64,000 bases of DNA from Streptococcus oralis (GTDB lineage Bacteria; Bacillota; Bacilli; Lactobacillales; Streptococcaceae), in contig NZ_CP066059.1 of the NCBI RefSeq assembly GCF_016127915.1, positions 496,001-560,000 on the forward strand. The letters run 5' to 3'. A program made the translations under genes and the position numbers. The notes under the pieces were generated by a model. The model saw only the letters and a program-made list of their open reading frames with translations, ran no database searches and was not told where the DNA came from. The number at the start of each line of letters is the position of its first letter. The first letter of the stretch is position 1. This document shows, piece after piece, positions 1 through 9,582 of this stretch.

Positions 1-381
1 TGCAATCAAAATCTGGTCTTTTCTAAGGCTGTCACAGACCCGTTTTACAAGTTCTTCTCCGAATGCATTCTCTCGCAAACCCGGACCTAACAAGACAACT
101 TCTGCCTTCTCCAACTGCTCTTTTAACAATTGCTGGTCTTGAAGAGAAAAAGCCATGGCCTCAGGTAAATGACTGTGCAAAGCCGGAATATTCTCCTTAT
201 CCGTACCAACAGTCACCAACCCTGCCCCACTTTTAACAGCTGCAATGGCTGACATGATGATAGCTCCCCCATAAGGATAGGTCCCTCCTAGTAAGAGCAG
301 GTGACCGTAATCTCCCTTATGACTGTGACGAGAACGTTCCATAATGACTTTTTCTAGTAAAGTTCGATCAATCACTTTCAT
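1..381 (-). CDS. nnrD: ADP/ATP-dependent NAD(P)H-hydrate dehydratase, 5' part only
   Basis: Only the first 127 codons are in the window; the rest lies beyond the left edge. My own translation gives a start of MKVIDRTLLEK, then a nucleotide-binding stretch with GDYGHLLLLGG and a later LLGPGL, typical of the YjeF C-terminal (ribokinase-like) family that dehydrates damaged NADHX and NADPHX back to NADH and NADPH in the cytoplasm. The start follows a purine-rich GAGAGG site and a TATAAT box just downstream of the previous gene's terminator, so the gene probably has its own promoter. The family assignment is good; the C-terminal catalytic part cannot be seen. Confidence 0.85.
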   Translation of the reverse strand, partial: MKVIDRTLLEKVIMERSRHSHKGDYGHLLLLGGTYPYGGAIIMSAIAAVKSGAGLVTVGTDKENIPALHSHLPEAMAFSLQDQQLLKEQLEKAEVVLLGPGLRENAFGEELVKRVCDSLRKDQILIA

Positions 382-400
382 CGTTTTTTCCTCTCACTCC

Positions 401-431
401 ATTATACTACAAAAGGAGGGCAAACCTCCTT
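401..431 (-). terminator. Terminator of the HAD gene, followed by the nnrD -10 box
   Basis: On the minus strand the stem AAGGAGG / CCTCCTT is followed by a short T-run. Immediately after it comes TATAAT at 406-401, a -10 box for nnrD. The -35 is not convincing. Confidence 0.6.
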
Positions 432-436
432 CTACA

Positions 437-1210
437 CTATTTTCCCTTAAATTCCGCAAAGGTCTGTAATATTTTAGCTGCTACTGCTGGAGAAGGTTCT
501 CCTTTTAGCTCTAACGTTTCATCTGCATATGGAGTAAGGCCTGCAAAATCTCCTATCTGGACAGAATAGAGCGACGTTTTAAACAGTTCAATATCGTTTT
601 GGTCATTTCCAAAAGCGATGAAGTTCTCCCCACATAATTTTTCAACAGTTGTTGCCTTATGAGTATCCAAGGGATTAACATAAAGGCACTTTTCATGCGC
701 ATGATAGGAGAGATGAGCCTGTCCTAGTCTTTCTAGCTGATCAAGCAGATCATCAAGCAAATCCTCGTGGTCACCCATATAAACGACTACCTTAATCGGA
801 GTCCCCAAGTCCTCGAGTTTCTGATGACGAGCCACCTTTAGGGGATCCACACTGGAGAAAAATGGAATCTTCTCCACAATCTGACCGCTATAGTCAAAGC
901 AATCATCTGCAAAGAAAGGGAGATTATAAGTCTGACAATAATCCACTAGCGCCTGATAAACTCTAGCATCGAGATTCCTTTCGAAAACAGTCTTCCCTAG
1001 ATGATAGGCTACGCCACCATTCAACCCTATAACCAAGCGCTGACTGAGTTCAGGACCTAATAAACCCAAACAATCCCGATAAGAGCGGGCTGAGGCAAAC
1101 ACAAGCTCATGCCCATAATCTTCAGCCTTTAACAGAACCTGCTTAATCTCCTCATCTATGGTCATGTAGTCAAAAGACAGTGTCCCATCCAGATCAAATA
1201 CGAATTTCAT
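437..1210 (-). CDS. Cof-type HAD-superfamily phosphatase
   Basis: A 257-residue HAD hydrolase of the Cof (class IIB cap) type, which dephosphorylates small sugar phosphates or cofactors in the cytosol; the substrate cannot be told from sequence. Motif I is FDLDGTL near residues 5-11, where the first Asp is the nucleophile and the second the acid/base. Motif IV is GNDQND near residue 203, which binds Mg2+. The cap domain lies between them. The length is normal for the family. It starts 4 bp after the folD stop and is therefore cotranscribed with folD, and it is closed by its own terminator. Confidence 0.85.
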   Translation of the reverse strand: MKFVFDLDGTLSFDYMTIDEEIKQVLLKAEDYGHELVFASARSYRDCLGLLGPELSQRLVIGLNGGVAYHLGKTVFERNLDARVYQALVDYCQTYNLPFFADDCFDYSGQIVEKIPFFSSVDPLKVARHQKLEDLGTPIKVVVYMGDHEDLLDDLLDQLERLGQAHLSYHAHEKCLYVNPLDTHKATTVEKLCGENFIAFGNDQNDIELFKTSLYSVQIGDFAGLTPYADETLELKGEPSPAVAAKILQTFAEFKGK

Positions 1211-1214
1211 CTTC

Positions 1215-2072
1215 CTAGTCCTTGTTTAGTGTTCGAAGCGCTGCCTGATAGGTTTGCTCCATCAGCATGGTAATGGTCATAGGTCCAACTCCACCCGGTA
1301 CAGGTGTGATATGGCTGGCAAGTGGTGCAACAGCATCATAGTCAACATCTCCACAAAGCTTGCCATTTTCATCGCGGTTCATCCCAACGTCAATGACAAC
1401 CGCTCCTGGTTTGACAAAGTCAGCAGTCACAAACTTAGCGCGACCGATTGCAACCACAAGAATATCTGCCTTAGCAGCCACCTTGGCAAGATGATGGGTG
1501 CGTGAGTGGGTCAAGGTCACAGTCGCATTTTTAGCCAAAAGAAGCTGAGCCATGGGCTTTCCAACAATGTTTGAGCGACCGATAACAACCGCATTTTTAC
1601 CTTCTAGATCAATCCCATACTCATGAAACATTTCCATAATTCCTGCAGGTGTCGAAGGAATCATAACTGGGTGACCAGACCAGAGGCGACCCATGTTTAG
1701 CGGGTGGAAACCATCCACATCTTTTTCGGGGTCAATAGCTAACAAAACTGCCTCTTCATCAATATGTTTTGGTAGGGGCAACTGGACCAAAATTCCATGC
1801 CAAGCTGGATCTTGGTTGTATTTGGCAATCAAGTCTAACAATTCCGGTTGGGTAATGGTCTCTGGAACTCGTACTACTTCACTACGGAATCCAGCAGCGA
1901 GAGCTGACCGTTCCTTGTTACGAACGTAGACTTGGCTGGCGGGATTGTCCCCCACCAAAATCACCACCAATCCTGGAACTAGACCTGTTTCTTCTTTTAG
2001 TTTGGCCGTCTTTTCAGCCAACTGTCCTTGTAACTTAGCTGCAAGAGCCTTCCCATCGATAATCTGTGCCAT
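1215..2072 (-). CDS. folD: Bifunctional methylenetetrahydrofolate dehydrogenase / methenyltetrahydrofolate cyclohydrolase
   Basis: FolD interconverts 5,10-methylene-, 5,10-methenyl- and 10-formyl-tetrahydrofolate, supplying one-carbon units for purines and formyl-Met. The 285 residues are full length. The signature YVRNKERSA sits near residues 49-57, with the catalytic Lys in the YxxxK arrangement; QLPLPKHI follows near 97; the nucleotide-binding segment [14 protein letters not shown] lies near 162-175; and the conserved PGGVGPMT is near the C-terminus. The gene heads a short unit with the HAD phosphatase downstream. The upstream gap of about 150 bp holds the terminator of the preceding gene. 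Confidence 0.97.
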   Translation of the reverse strand: MAQIIDGKALAAKLQGQLAEKTAKLKEETGLVPGLVVILVGDNPASQVYVRNKERSALAAGFRSEVVRVPETITQPELLDLIAKYNQDPAWHGILVQLPLPKHIDEEAVLLAIDPEKDVDGFHPLNMGRLWSGHPVMIPSTPAGIMEMFHEYGIDLEGKNAVVIGRSNIVGKPMAQLLLAKNATVTLTHSRTHHLAKVAAKADILVVAIGRAKFVTADFVKPGAVVIDVGMNRDENGKLCGDVDYDAVAPLASHITPVPGGVGPMTITMLMEQTYQAALRTLNKD

Positions 2073-2172
2073 ATCTCTTCTCTTTTCTATCAGATATCCT
2101 CTATTATAACAAAAAACGCCTTGTCATTCTAACATTTCTTGACTAATGGACCTTATAGTCAAAAACTATAAG

Positions 2173-2196
2173 AAAAAGCCCTTATCGAGCTTTTTT
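2173..2196 (-). terminator. Terminator after the TfoX-N gene
   Basis: A short stem AAAAAGC / GCTTTTT with a TTTTTC tail on the minus strand, placed between the TfoX-N gene and folD. Confidence 0.6.
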
Positions 2197-2220
2197 ACCT
2201 GTTTATATTAGGCGAATCTG

Positions 2221-2541
2221 TCATGCTTTCTTTTTGACTTTTGGAGCCGGTAAGACTTCATACATATCCTTGATTAATCTCATCAGAACTGACTTATCTT
2301 CAATGTCTTCTATCAAAATCATCTCCTTGGCTCCTTCATAAGGACGTTCAAGCCTAGTCTGTCCCAGTTGATCCATGACTACCTTCACAGACTTCAGTAA
2401 CAAACGATTATCATAGATTCCCCCAATAATCTTCCCACGATAATAAAGGATATACTCTCCCATCATTGGACGATAACTCATCTCCTCTAGCTCTGATAGC
2501 TGTTCGAGAATAAAATCTAAATATTCTTTACTGGAAGCCAT
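2221..2541 (-). CDS. TfoX/Sxy N-terminal domain protein
   Basis: A 106-residue protein that matches the N-terminal domain of TfoX/Sxy. It begins with the typical hydrophilic helix and has the YRPMMGEYILYYRGK region (about 22-36), then GGIYDNRLLLK. In gammaproteobacteria the two-domain TfoX acts in competence; this short form has no C-terminal domain and its role in streptococci is unknown. The C-terminus ends in a basic KVKKKA tail. It lies 33 bp downstream of the amino-acid ABC ATPase gene and is probably cotranscribed with it. Family recognised with fair confidence; no function is proposed. Confidence 0.75.
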   Translation of the reverse strand: MASSKEYLDFILEQLSELEEMSYRPMMGEYILYYRGKIIGGIYDNRLLLKSVKVVMDQLGQTRLERPYEGAKEMILIEDIEDKSVLMRLIKDMYEVLPAPKVKKKA

Positions 2542-2574
2542 GATGCCTACTCCATTTCTTCTAAAAATGAGGTC

Positions 2575-3309
2575 TTACAAAACCTTACTCAAAAATTCCT
2601 TGGTCCGTTGTTCTTTTGTTTGATTGAAAATCTCCTCTGGCGTTCCATCTTCGACAACAACTCCATCCGCCATAAAGATAACACGGTCTGCTACCTCACG
2701 CGCAAAGCCCATTTCATGCGTCACAATCACCATGGTCATCCCTGACTTGGCAAGGTCTTGCATAACAGCTAGAACTTCTCCAACCATCTCAGGGTCTAGG
2801 GCTGAAGTCGGCTCATCAAAGAGCAGAACATCTGGCTCCATTGCTAGTCCACGTGCAATGGCAATCCGTTGCTGCTGACCACCTGACAAACTCTGAGGAT
2901 AGGCCGTTGCCTTATCTGGCAAGCCAACTTTTTCTAACAGTTCCTGTGCTCTTTTCTCCGCAACTTCCTTGCTTTCACCTTTGGTTTTAATTGGTGACAA
3001 AGTGATATTTTCCATCACTGTCATATTGGGAAAGAGGTTGAATTGTTGGAATACCATGCCCATCTTTTCACGCATAGCAAAAAGGTCATTTTTCTTATCA
3101 GTGATATCAACTCCTTCAAAGATAACCTTACCTTTACTTGCTTCTTCAAGGAGATTCATCGAACGAAGGAGGGTTGATTTCCCGCTCCCTGACGGACCGA
3201 TAATGACCACAACTTCTCCTCGTTTAATCTCAAGGTTGATGCCTTTTAAAACTTCATTTTTCCCAAAAGACTTATGTAGTTCTTCAATTTTAATCAAGGT
3301 TTCTGTCAT
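2575..3309 (-). CDS. Polar amino-acid ABC transporter, ATP-binding subunit (GlnQ type)
   Basis: A 244-residue ABC ATPase of the polar amino-acid uptake family. It shows Walker [10 protein letters not shown] (residues 38-46), the signature LSGGQQQR, Walker [13 protein letters not shown] and the switch His in VTHEMGFA. It powers the permease gene just upstream, whose last base overlaps this start, so translation is coupled. No gene for a substrate-binding protein is adjacent in the window, so the amino acid carried (Gln, His, Arg or another) cannot be assigned. Confidence 0.93.
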   Translation of the reverse strand: MTETLIKIEELHKSFGKNEVLKGINLEIKRGEVVVIIGPSGSGKSTLLRSMNLLEEASKGKVIFEGVDITDKKNDLFAMREKMGMVFQQFNLFPNMTVMENITLSPIKTKGESKEVAEKRAQELLEKVGLPDKATAYPQSLSGGQQQRIAIARGLAMEPDVLLFDEPTSALDPEMVGEVLAVMQDLAKSGMTMVIVTHEMGFAREVADRVIFMADGVVVEDGTPEEIFNQTKEQRTKEFLSKVL

Positions 3310-3998
3310 TATTTCTTGTCTCCTTGTCCAATATGTTTTTCAAATGCTTTCAACGCCACTGTCAAAACAGAGGTCATAATCAAATAGTAAAAGGCTGCAA
3401 ATAAAAGTGGAGTCAATGGTAAATAAGTTGTTGTTGCTACTGTCGTTGCACCATTCCACAACTCCATCACCCCAATTGCCGACAAGAGGGAACTATCCTT
3501 GATAATGGTGATAAATTCATTTCCCAGAGCTGGAAGAATATTCTTGATAGCTTGTGGCAAAATGACATAACGCATGGCATTTTTCGGACGAATACCTAGA
3601 GAATATGCGGCCTCTAACTGTCCTTTAGGAACCGCATTGATCCCCGCACGAACAGTTTCTGAAACGTAAGCTCCACTATTCATAGAAATAATCAGAATAC
3701 CAGGAATCAGACGAGAAAGATCAACTCCTAAAATTCCCACTTGGATAGTCGGAGCGTTGATATGCATAAGGGCAAAAGCAATCATTATTTGAACCATCAT
3801 TGGCGTTCCACGGAAAATCCAAACATATACATTTGCAAACCAAACGAGCGGTTTAAAGCGTGAACGTTGGGCAAAGGCCAGTAACACACCTATAATGGTC
3901 CCTAAGCAGACAACAAGGATGGAAATCAATACGGTAATCAGAGCACCATAGTTAAAATACGGTAAATACTTTGGTAAAAAAGAAAAATTCATATTCAA
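3309..3998 (-). CDS. Polar amino-acid ABC transporter, permease subunit (HisM/GlnP type)
   Basis: A 229-residue inner-membrane subunit with about five hydrophobic segments. It carries the EAA-type cytoplasmic loop, seen as [13 protein letters not shown] near residues 137-149, which docks on the ATPase. An N-terminal segment, [19 protein letters not shown], is typical of HEQRo-family permeases. There is no fused substrate-binding domain. It overlaps the ATPase gene by one base. The promoter should lie in the roughly 185-bp gap shared with the divergent DUF1797 gene. Confidence 0.93.
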   Translation of the reverse strand: MNMNFSFLPKYLPYFNYGALITVLISILVVCLGTIIGVLLAFAQRSRFKPLVWFANVYVWIFRGTPMMVQIMIAFALMHINAPTIQVGILGVDLSRLIPGILIISMNSGAYVSETVRAGINAVPKGQLEAAYSLGIRPKNAMRYVILPQAIKNILPALGNEFITIIKDSSLLSAIGVMELWNGATTVATTTYLPLTPLLFAAFYYLIMTSVLTVALKAFEKHIGQGDKK

Positions 3999-4184
3999 TC
4001 AACTTTCTATGTATTGGATTGTATGATTATAACATTAATTGAATTAAAATGCAATCCTTTTTCCCCTAATTTTAACAATTAACTTGATAGAATAGAGAAA
4101 TAGAGAGAAATCACAGTTTTTTTCTAGTCAACTACCTCTTGTTTATGGTAAAATAGAAACGATAAGAAATGGAGGAGAATCAAA

Positions 4185-4415
4185 ATGGAATCACATTTGG
4201 TTAGAATCATTAACCGCTTAGAAGCAATGACAAAAGATGGTGGAAATCTAAAACGTAATTTTGAACGTGAAGGTGTTGTTGTCGCAGAAGTTGCATACAG
4301 TCACGACGAAGAAAACGGATCACTCTTCACCCTTCGTGATGTAGAGGCTCGTGAAACTTATACCTTTGATAGCATTGATTTGATTGCAATGGAGATCTAC
4401 GAACTCCTTTACTAA
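4185..4415 (+). CDS. DUF1797 (YkuJ-like) small protein
   Basis: A 76-residue acidic protein recognised as the DUF1797/YkuJ family of Firmicutes, whose function is not established. It has no signal peptide or membrane segment. A good ribosome site (GGAGGAG) lies 8 bases before the start, with a TAAAAT -10 box of extended type (TGGTAAAAT) further upstream. It is divergent from the amino-acid transporter and monocistronic, since a terminator follows. Confidence 0.8.
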   Translation: MESHLVRIINRLEAMTKDGGNLKRNFEREGVVVAEVAYSHDEENGSLFTLRDVEARETYTFDSIDLIAMEIYELLY

Positions 4416-4451
4416 TATAAAAACAGCGGGCAGTAAGGCCCGATGAATGAG

Positions 4452-4483
4452 AATCCTTTTTGTCACCACAAATGGGATTTTTT
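4452..4483 (+). terminator. Terminator after the DUF1797 gene
   Basis: An imperfect stem AATCC-TTTTTGT / ACAAA-TGGGATT closed by a CACC loop and followed by TTTTTTC. Confidence 0.7.
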
Positions 4484-4553
4484 CTTACCTTCAATGTCGC
4501 TTAATTCTCCATAAATCCTTCTTTTAAAAACGATCACTTCCCAATCTTTTTAC

Positions 4554-4612
4554 TTGCTTTACACCTTAATCATGCTATAATGAAAGTATAAAACTTTGAC
4601 TATTCTTGACCT
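4554..4612 (+). promoter_or_regulatory. clpE promoter with CtsR operator
   Basis: TTGCTT at 4554 and TATAAT at 4576 (extended, TGCTATAAT) are 16 bp apart. Directly downstream, at 4595-4611, is TTTGACTATTCTTGACC. Its reverse complement fits the CtsR consensus RGTCAAANANRGTCAAA with one mismatch. A CtsR dimer here would block the start of transcription; release on heat shock is established for clp genes in streptococci. Confidence 0.85.
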
Positions 4613-4652
4613 TTTTCTTAGGCCGAGAATAAGAATGAAATGAGGTAGATGT

Positions 4653-6911
4653 ATGCTCTGTCAAAACTGTAAAATAAACGACTCAACAATTCATCTGTAT
4701 ACCAACATCAATGGACAGCAAAAGCAAATTGATCTCTGTCAAAATTGCTATAAAATTATCAAAACAGATCCAAATAATACCCTCTTTAAAGGAATGACTG
4801 ACTTAAATAATCATGACTTTGATCCTTTTGGTGACTTTTTCAATGATTTGAACAATTTCAAACCTTCTTCTAATAACGTCCCTCCAACTCAATCTGGTGG
4901 GGGATATGGAGGAAACGGTGGTTATGGACCTCAAAACCGAGGCCCGCTTCAAACACCACCTAGCCAAGAAAGAGGACTCCTAGAGGAATATGGTATCAAT
5001 ATTACTGAGATTGCTCGTCGGGGAGATATTGACCCTGTTATAGGTCGAGATGAGGAGATTATCCGCGTTATCGAAATCCTCAACCGTCGAACCAAGAACA
5101 ATCCTGTCCTTATCGGAGAGCCAGGTGTTGGTAAAACAGCCGTTGTTGAAGGTCTAGCTCAGAAGATTGTCGACGGCGATGTTCCCCACAAACTCCAAGG
5201 CAAGCAGGTCATCCGTCTGGATGTGGTTAGTCTAGTTCAAGGAACAGGTATCCGAGGCCAATTTGAAGAACGTATGCAAAAGCTCATGGAAGAAATTCGC
5301 AAACGCGAGGACATCATCCTCTTTATCGACGAAATCCATGAAATTGTTGGTGCAGGATCTGCTGGCGATGGCAATATGGATGCAGGAAATATCCTCAAAC
5401 CAGCCCTTGCCCGTGGTGAATTGCAACTGGTCGGTGCCACTACTCTCAATGAATACCGCATCATTGAAAAAGATGCTGCTCTAGAGCGCCGTATGCAACC
5501 TGTCAAGGTAGATGAACCAACTGTCGAAGAAACCATTATCATCCTTAAAGGGGTTCAAAAGAAATACGAAGACTACCATCACGTCAAGTATACTGATGCT
5601 GCCATCGAAGCTGCTGCAAATCTTTCCAACCGCTATATCCAAGACCGCTTCTTGCCAGACAAGGCTATTGACCTGTTGGACGAAGCTGGTTCAAAGATGA
5701 ATCTGACGCTGAACTTTGTTGATCCTAAAGTGATTGATCAGCGCTTGATTGAGGCTGAAAATCTCAAGGCTCAAGCTACACGAGAGGAAGATTTTGAAAA
5801 GGCTGCTTATTTCCGCGATCAGATTGCCAAGTACAAGGAAATGCAGAAAAACAAGGTGACCGATCAGGATACTCCTATCATCAGTGAGAAAACCATCGAA
5901 CATATCATTGAGCAGAAAACCAATATTCCTGTTGGGGAACTCAAAGAAAAAGAACAGTCTCAGCTTATCCATCTAGCAGACGACCTCAAAGCTCATGTCA
6001 TTGGTCAAGATGAAGCTGTCGATAAGATTGCTAAGGCCATCCGTCGTAATCGTGTTGGACTTGGAACTCCTAACCGCCCAATCGGAAGCTTCCTCTTTGT
6101 CGGACCAACTGGTGTCGGTAAGACAGAACTTTCCAAACAACTAGCCATTGAGCTCTTTGGTTCTGCTGACAGCATGATTCGCTTTGACATGAGTGAATAC
6201 ATGGAAAAACACAGCGTGGCTAAATTAGTCGGAGCCCCTCCAGGTTATGTCGGCTACGACGAAGCTGGTCAGTTAACGGAAAAAGTTCGTCGCAATCCCT
6301 ACTCTCTCATCCTTCTCGATGAAGTCGAAAAAGCCCATCCAGATGTGATGCACATGTTCCTTCAAGTCTTGGATGATGGTCGTTTGACTGATGGGCAAGG
6401 ACGTACAGTTAGCTTCAAGGATGCCATCATTATCATGACCTCAAATGCAGGTACGGGTAAGGCCGAAGCTAGCGTTGGTTTTGGGGCAGCTCGTGAAGGT
6501 CGAACCAACTCTGTTCTCGGTGAACTCGGCAACTTCTTTAGTCCAGAGTTTATGAACCGTTTTGATGGCATCATCGAATTTAAACCTCTCAGCAAGGACA
6601 ACCTTCTCCAAATCGTCGAACTCATGCTAGCGGATGTCAACAAACGCCTCTCTAGTAACAATATCCACCTCGATGTGACAGACAAGGTCAAGGAAAAGTT
6701 GGTTGACTTGGGATATGATCCAAAAATGGGAGCACGGCCACTCCGTCGCACCATTCAAGACCATATCGAGGATGCCATCACTGACTTCTACCTTGAAAAT
6801 CCAAGCGAAAAAGACCTCAAGGCAGTCATGACAAGCAATGGCAATATTCAAATCAAATCTGCCAAAAAAACTGAGAAAACAGAAGAGATTGCTTCTGAAA
6901 GAGAAGAATAA
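4653..6911 (+). CDS. clpE: ATP-dependent Clp protease ATPase subunit ClpE
   Basis: A 752-residue Clp/Hsp100 unfoldase that feeds substrates to ClpP. ClpE is marked by an N-terminal zinc finger: two CxxC pairs, CQNC at residue 3 and CQNC at about residue 29. A Gly/Asn/Pro-rich linker follows. The first AAA+ module has GEPGVGKT, with Walker [10 protein letters not shown]; a short UvrB/UvrC-like coiled middle region follows; the second module has GPTGVGKT, with LLDEVEKA. The gene has GAGGTAG as its ribosome site and a CtsR box at the promoter, so it belongs to the same heat-shock regulon as clpP in this window. Confidence 0.97.
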   Translation: MLCQNCKINDSTIHLYTNINGQQKQIDLCQNCYKIIKTDPNNTLFKGMTDLNNHDFDPFGDFFNDLNNFKPSSNNVPPTQSGGGYGGNGGYGPQNRGPLQTPPSQERGLLEEYGINITEIARRGDIDPVIGRDEEIIRVIEILNRRTKNNPVLIGEPGVGKTAVVEGLAQKIVDGDVPHKLQGKQVIRLDVVSLVQGTGIRGQFEERMQKLMEEIRKREDIILFIDEIHEIVGAGSAGDGNMDAGNILKPALARGELQLVGATTLNEYRIIEKDAALERRMQPVKVDEPTVEETIIILKGVQKKYEDYHHVKYTDAAIEAAANLSNRYIQDRFLPDKAIDLLDEAGSKMNLTLNFVDPKVIDQRLIEAENLKAQATREEDFEKAAYFRDQIAKYKEMQKNKVTDQDTPIISEKTIEHIIEQKTNIPVGELKEKEQSQLIHLADDLKAHVIGQDEAVDKIAKAIRRNRVGLGTPNRPIGSFLFVGPTGVGKTELSKQLAIELFGSADSMIRFDMSEYMEKHSVAKLVGAPPGYVGYDEAGQLTEKVRRNPYSLILLDEVEKAHPDVMHMFLQVLDDGRLTDGQGRTVSFKDAIIIMTSNAGTGKAEASVGFGAAREGRTNSVLGELGNFFSPEFMNRFDGIIEFKPLSKDNLLQIVELMLADVNKRLSSNNIHLDVTDKVKEKLVDLGYDPKMGARPLRRTIQDHIEDAITDFYLENPSEKDLKAVMTSNGNIQIKSAKKTEKTEEIASEREE

Positions 6912-6920
6912 ACCTCATAA

Positions 6921-6956
6921 AAAGAACAGGAAACAAGATTTCCTGTTCTTTTTTTA
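6921..6956. terminator. Bidirectional terminator between clpE and the GyrI-like gene
   Basis: A strong stem AAAGAACAGGAAA / TTTCCTGTTCTTT with T-runs in both directions. It serves both convergent genes and overlaps the stop codon of the minus-strand gene. Confidence 0.85.
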
Positions 6957-7568
6957 ATTCTCTTCTTGAACTTGATAGCGAAGAATTGTTTTTAATTTGC
7001 TTGGCTCCGTTCGATGAAGGTTAGTGAGATAAATTTCTCGGTGGACTTCCGAAGTTCTTTTGAGCTTATGAAGTTGACAAAAATGCTCCATCTCTGCAAA
7101 AGTCTCATTTTCAGTATCAAAAGGTCCTACATGAAGCATAGCAAGGCTTTGGCCTTCTTCTATCTTTTCAAAACGAACAGCCTCATAAAGAAGATTTGGC
7201 TTCTTGATTTTGACCTCGTTCAGAGCTACCTCAAATAGTTCTCTCGTAATAAAATCGGGTTGCCCAATCATAATGCTATAAGAAAGCTCACTTTTTACCA
7301 GTTCTCCCTCCTTCTCCTTTTTCCATACACCTTCTAAAGGAAAGACAGTAAAATCAGTGTAAACCTCATCCAGAGGAGCTTTTTTATACTTCATCTTTAT
7401 CGCATAGGCTAAGGCATATAAGGCCCCTACTCGTTCTGAAAAATCTTCTTGATTTGGATCACCTTTACCATCAATCACGATATAGGATTGACCTGGTACC
7501 TGCAGGATGCTGGGCCTAGCTTTCACTTGATAAAGATCTTTTGCTTCTTTTCTCCATTCGTATTTCAT
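6954..7568 (-). CDS. GyrI-like small-molecule binding domain protein
   Basis: A 204-residue cytoplasmic protein of the GyrI-like / SRPBCC-related ligand-binding family (COG4832-type), with the characteristic opening YQVKARPSILQVPGQSYIVI and later MLHVGPFD. Such domains bind drugs or other small hydrophobic molecules; no enzymatic role is established. I start at MKYEWRKEAK because AAGGAG lies 8 bases upstream; a longer frame of 16 more codons has no ribosome site. It follows the WYL regulator by about 50 bp and may be cotranscribed with it. Confidence 0.8.
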   Translation of the reverse strand: MKYEWRKEAKDLYQVKARPSILQVPGQSYIVIDGKGDPNQEDFSERVGALYALAYAIKMKYKKAPLDEVYTDFTVFPLEGVWKKEKEGELVKSELSYSIMIGQPDFITRELFEVALNEVKIKKPNLLYEAVRFEKIEEGQSLAMLHVGPFDTENETFAEMEHFCQLHKLKRTSEVHREIYLTNLHRTEPSKLKTILRYQVQEEN

Positions 7569-7622
7569 TTGGTTCTTCTCCTTTCTATCTCTAGTATAGC
7601 ACCAAAACCCTGACATCTTTTG

Positions 7623-8525
7623 TCAAGGTTTGTAAAGTTTTTGGATTTTTTCTAATCTAGAAAGCAATTCCTTCTTCAGATGATTGGGGGCGAGTATTTC
7701 TACCCCATCTAGATAAGACAGGAGGTAAGTATACAGACTTTCATGCTCTGGTAGGACTGTCTTGACATAATAACACCCATCTTTCCCCAAGCTAATCTCA
7801 TCTTCTGAAAAATCTTCATAAACCCGGAAAGCAAGCTTGGGACTAAACTTCAAGGAAACTTTGATTTGATGTGCCACTTGATCTGAACCATCAACCCAAT
7901 CCTCCACATTTTTCTGCTTCACAGTTTCAGTTGTTAGGTGATATTTCCTAATTCTAGACAATTTGAAAAAACGCCACTCTTCCTTCAAACAACAGTAGGC
8001 ATGAAGGTACCAATCTCTCTTTTTAAATACGAGTTTAAAGGGCTCGACTGTACGAATCGTTTTCTGACCACACCCACCTAGATAAGTAATCACCAGTTGC
8101 CTTTTCTCTAGAATAGCATATTTGATGTTATCAAATAATTCTTTTTGACCTTCTCGCTTCCTCCAGTCAGTCAAGTCTACCTCTATCCAAGGGCTGGGAG
8201 AAACTTGAAAAATAGATTCCAACTTTTCAAGTAACAGATCTTGCTTGTCATTTGTCAGAGCTCGAATCCCTTGCAAAGCTGATAGAAGTTCTAATTTTTC
8301 ATCCTCAGAAACTAGAGTGCGATCCAGAACAAAGTCTTTCAATAAAAAGATCCCGCCCGCCTTTCCAGGTATCGAATACAGAGGAATCCCTGCCATACTC
8401 AACCGCTCAATATCGCGATAAATCGTTCGTACAGATACTTCAAATAATCGGGCTAATTCAGGAGCCGTTGTACTGCCTTTTTCTAAAAGTAGGTATAGGA
8501 TACGAAATAGTCTTGATTCTGCCAT
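7623..8525 (-). CDS. WYL-domain transcriptional regulator (YafY/DeoR-like)
   Basis: A 300-residue regulator. Residues 1-60 form a winged helix (HTH_11), with ELARLFEVSVRTIYRDIERL as the recognition region. The middle and C-terminal parts form a WYL domain, expected to bind a ligand, with the FKLVFKKRDWYLHAYC stretch near 165. Genes of this kind usually repress or activate neighbours in response to small molecules. It heads a minus-strand unit with the GyrI-like gene and is divergent from a Nudix gene. An extended TGGTATAAT box sits about 20 bp upstream of the start. Confidence 0.88.
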   Translation of the reverse strand: MAESRLFRILYLLLEKGSTTAPELARLFEVSVRTIYRDIERLSMAGIPLYSIPGKAGGIFLLKDFVLDRTLVSEDEKLELLSALQGIRALTNDKQDLLLEKLESIFQVSPSPWIEVDLTDWRKREGQKELFDNIKYAILEKRQLVITYLGGCGQKTIRTVEPFKLVFKKRDWYLHAYCCLKEEWRFFKLSRIRKYHLTTETVKQKNVEDWVDGSDQVAHQIKVSLKFSPKLAFRVYEDFSEDEISLGKDGCYYVKTVLPEHESLYTYLLSYLDGVEILAPNHLKKELLSRLEKIQKLYKP

Positions 8526-8638
8526 AAAATCACCTCTCTTTTATTATACCAGTTATAGTGCTAGGGTTGGAAAGTTTAACTAGACAAATATTGATCCAGA
8601 CAAACTAGCTTTTTCTGCACAAGTTCGTTGGTTTATTC

Positions 8639-8667
8639 TTGACAGCTAGCCCCTCGTCCATTATGAT
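8639..8667 (+). promoter_or_regulatory. Promoter of the Nudix gene
   Basis: A consensus TTGACA, a 17-bp spacer and TATGAT. The transcript should begin near 8674, about 28 bases before the chosen start codon. Confidence 0.8.
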
Positions 8668-8701
8668 AATAATAAAGATACTAGAGAATGAGGAAAATGC
8701 A

Positions 8702-9154
8702 ATGGCAAACCCAACTTTTGGTGATAAAAAAGAGAATGTGACCTACCAGCCCCGCTATGGTGTGTACGCAGTTATTCCTGATGCGGAGAAAAAACAAATT
8801 GTCCTAGTTCAAGCTCCCAATGGTGCTTGGTTCTTGCCAGGTGGAGAGATTGAAGCAGGCGAAGACCATCAAGAAGCTCTGAAGAGAGAACTAATCGAAG
8901 AACTTGGCTTTACAGCTGAAATCGGAACTTATTATGGGCAAGCTGATGAGTATTTCTACTCTCGCCACCGTGATAGCTACTACTACAATCCAGCTTATCT
9001 CTATGAAGCTACTTCTTTCCAAGAAGTACAAAAACCATTAGAAGATTTTAATCATATTGCTTGGTTCCCTATTGATGAAGCAATTGAAAAACTCAAACGT
9101 GGTAGCCATAAATGGGGAATAGAAGCTTGGAAAATCCAACATGAAATTGACTAA
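8702..9154 (+). CDS. Nudix hydrolase
   Basis: A 150-residue Nudix pyrophosphohydrolase. The Nudix box lies at residues 47-70 (GGEIEAGED, then KRELIEELGF), with the REx2EE glutamates that bind Mg2+. The substrate, a nucleoside diphosphate linked to another group, cannot be predicted. I chose MANPTFGDKK, which has GAGGAAA just upstream and lies behind a near-perfect promoter. An in-frame upstream ATG would put the start inside the promoter. It is divergent from the WYL regulator. Confidence 0.88.
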   Translation: MANPTFGDKKENVTYQPRYGVYAVIPDAEKKQIVLVQAPNGAWFLPGGEIEAGEDHQEALKRELIEELGFTAEIGTYYGQADEYFYSRHRDSYYYNPAYLYEATSFQEVQKPLEDFNHIAWFPIDEAIEKLKRGSHKWGIEAWKIQHEID

Positions 9155-9212
9155 AATACACGATTTTATCCAAAAAGTGCTATAATAGAGTTAGAAAATC
9201 GGAGGAACTGTT

Positions 9213-9512
9213 ATGAAGCTTATCAATACGACAAACTCACACTCGCAACTTGTTAAAAGCCAATTAGAAAGCACAGACGCAACTCTTGTCGAGGTCTATT
9301 CTGCTGGAAACACAGATGTGGTTTTCACACAAGCCCCGCTTCACTATGAAATCCTCATTTCCAACAAACACCGTGCTATTCGTGAACCTGAAATTGAAAC
9401 CATCCAAGACTTCTTCTTAAAGCGTAAAATCGGCAAAGGAAGCATTGACGAAGCCAATATCAAGACCCTCTATTCGGATAAATTGATTGAGATTTCAATC
9501 CCTATAAAATAG
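9213..9512 (+). CDS. DUF1827 protein
   Basis: A 99-residue protein of the DUF1827 family found in lactic acid bacteria and streptococci; function unknown. It is predicted soluble, with no signal or membrane helix. It has its own extended -10 box (TGCTATAAT) about 30 bp upstream and a GGAGG ribosome site. A terminator follows, so it is monocistronic. Confidence 0.78.
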   Translation: MKLINTTNSHSQLVKSQLESTDATLVEVYSAGNTDVVFTQAPLHYEILISNKHRAIREPEIETIQDFFLKRKIGKGSIDEANIKTLYSDKLIEISIPIK

Positions 9513-9517
9513 GAAGA

Positions 9518-9543
9518 CCAGCCAAAAGCTGGTTTTCTTTTGC
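9518..9543 (+). terminator. Terminator after the DUF1827 gene
   Basis: Stem ACCAGC / GCTGGT with a CAAAA loop and a TTTCTTTT tail. Confidence 0.8.
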
Positions 9544-9546
9544 AAA

Positions 9547-9579
9547 AAAGATTGGTAGTGCACAGCTACCAATCTTTTA
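9547..9579 (-). terminator. metK terminator
   Basis: Stem AAAAGATTGGTAG / CTACCAATCTTTT with a short loop. On the minus strand it ends in TTTTTT. The stem is long enough to work in both directions. Confidence 0.85.
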
Positions 9580-9582
9580 GTT

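Noticed and set aside
6362..6754. Long open frame on the minus strand within clpE
   Set aside because: It mirrors the codon pattern of clpE, has no ribosome site and no recognisable family. The same holds for the frames opposite metK, copA, typA, livM and ftsX.
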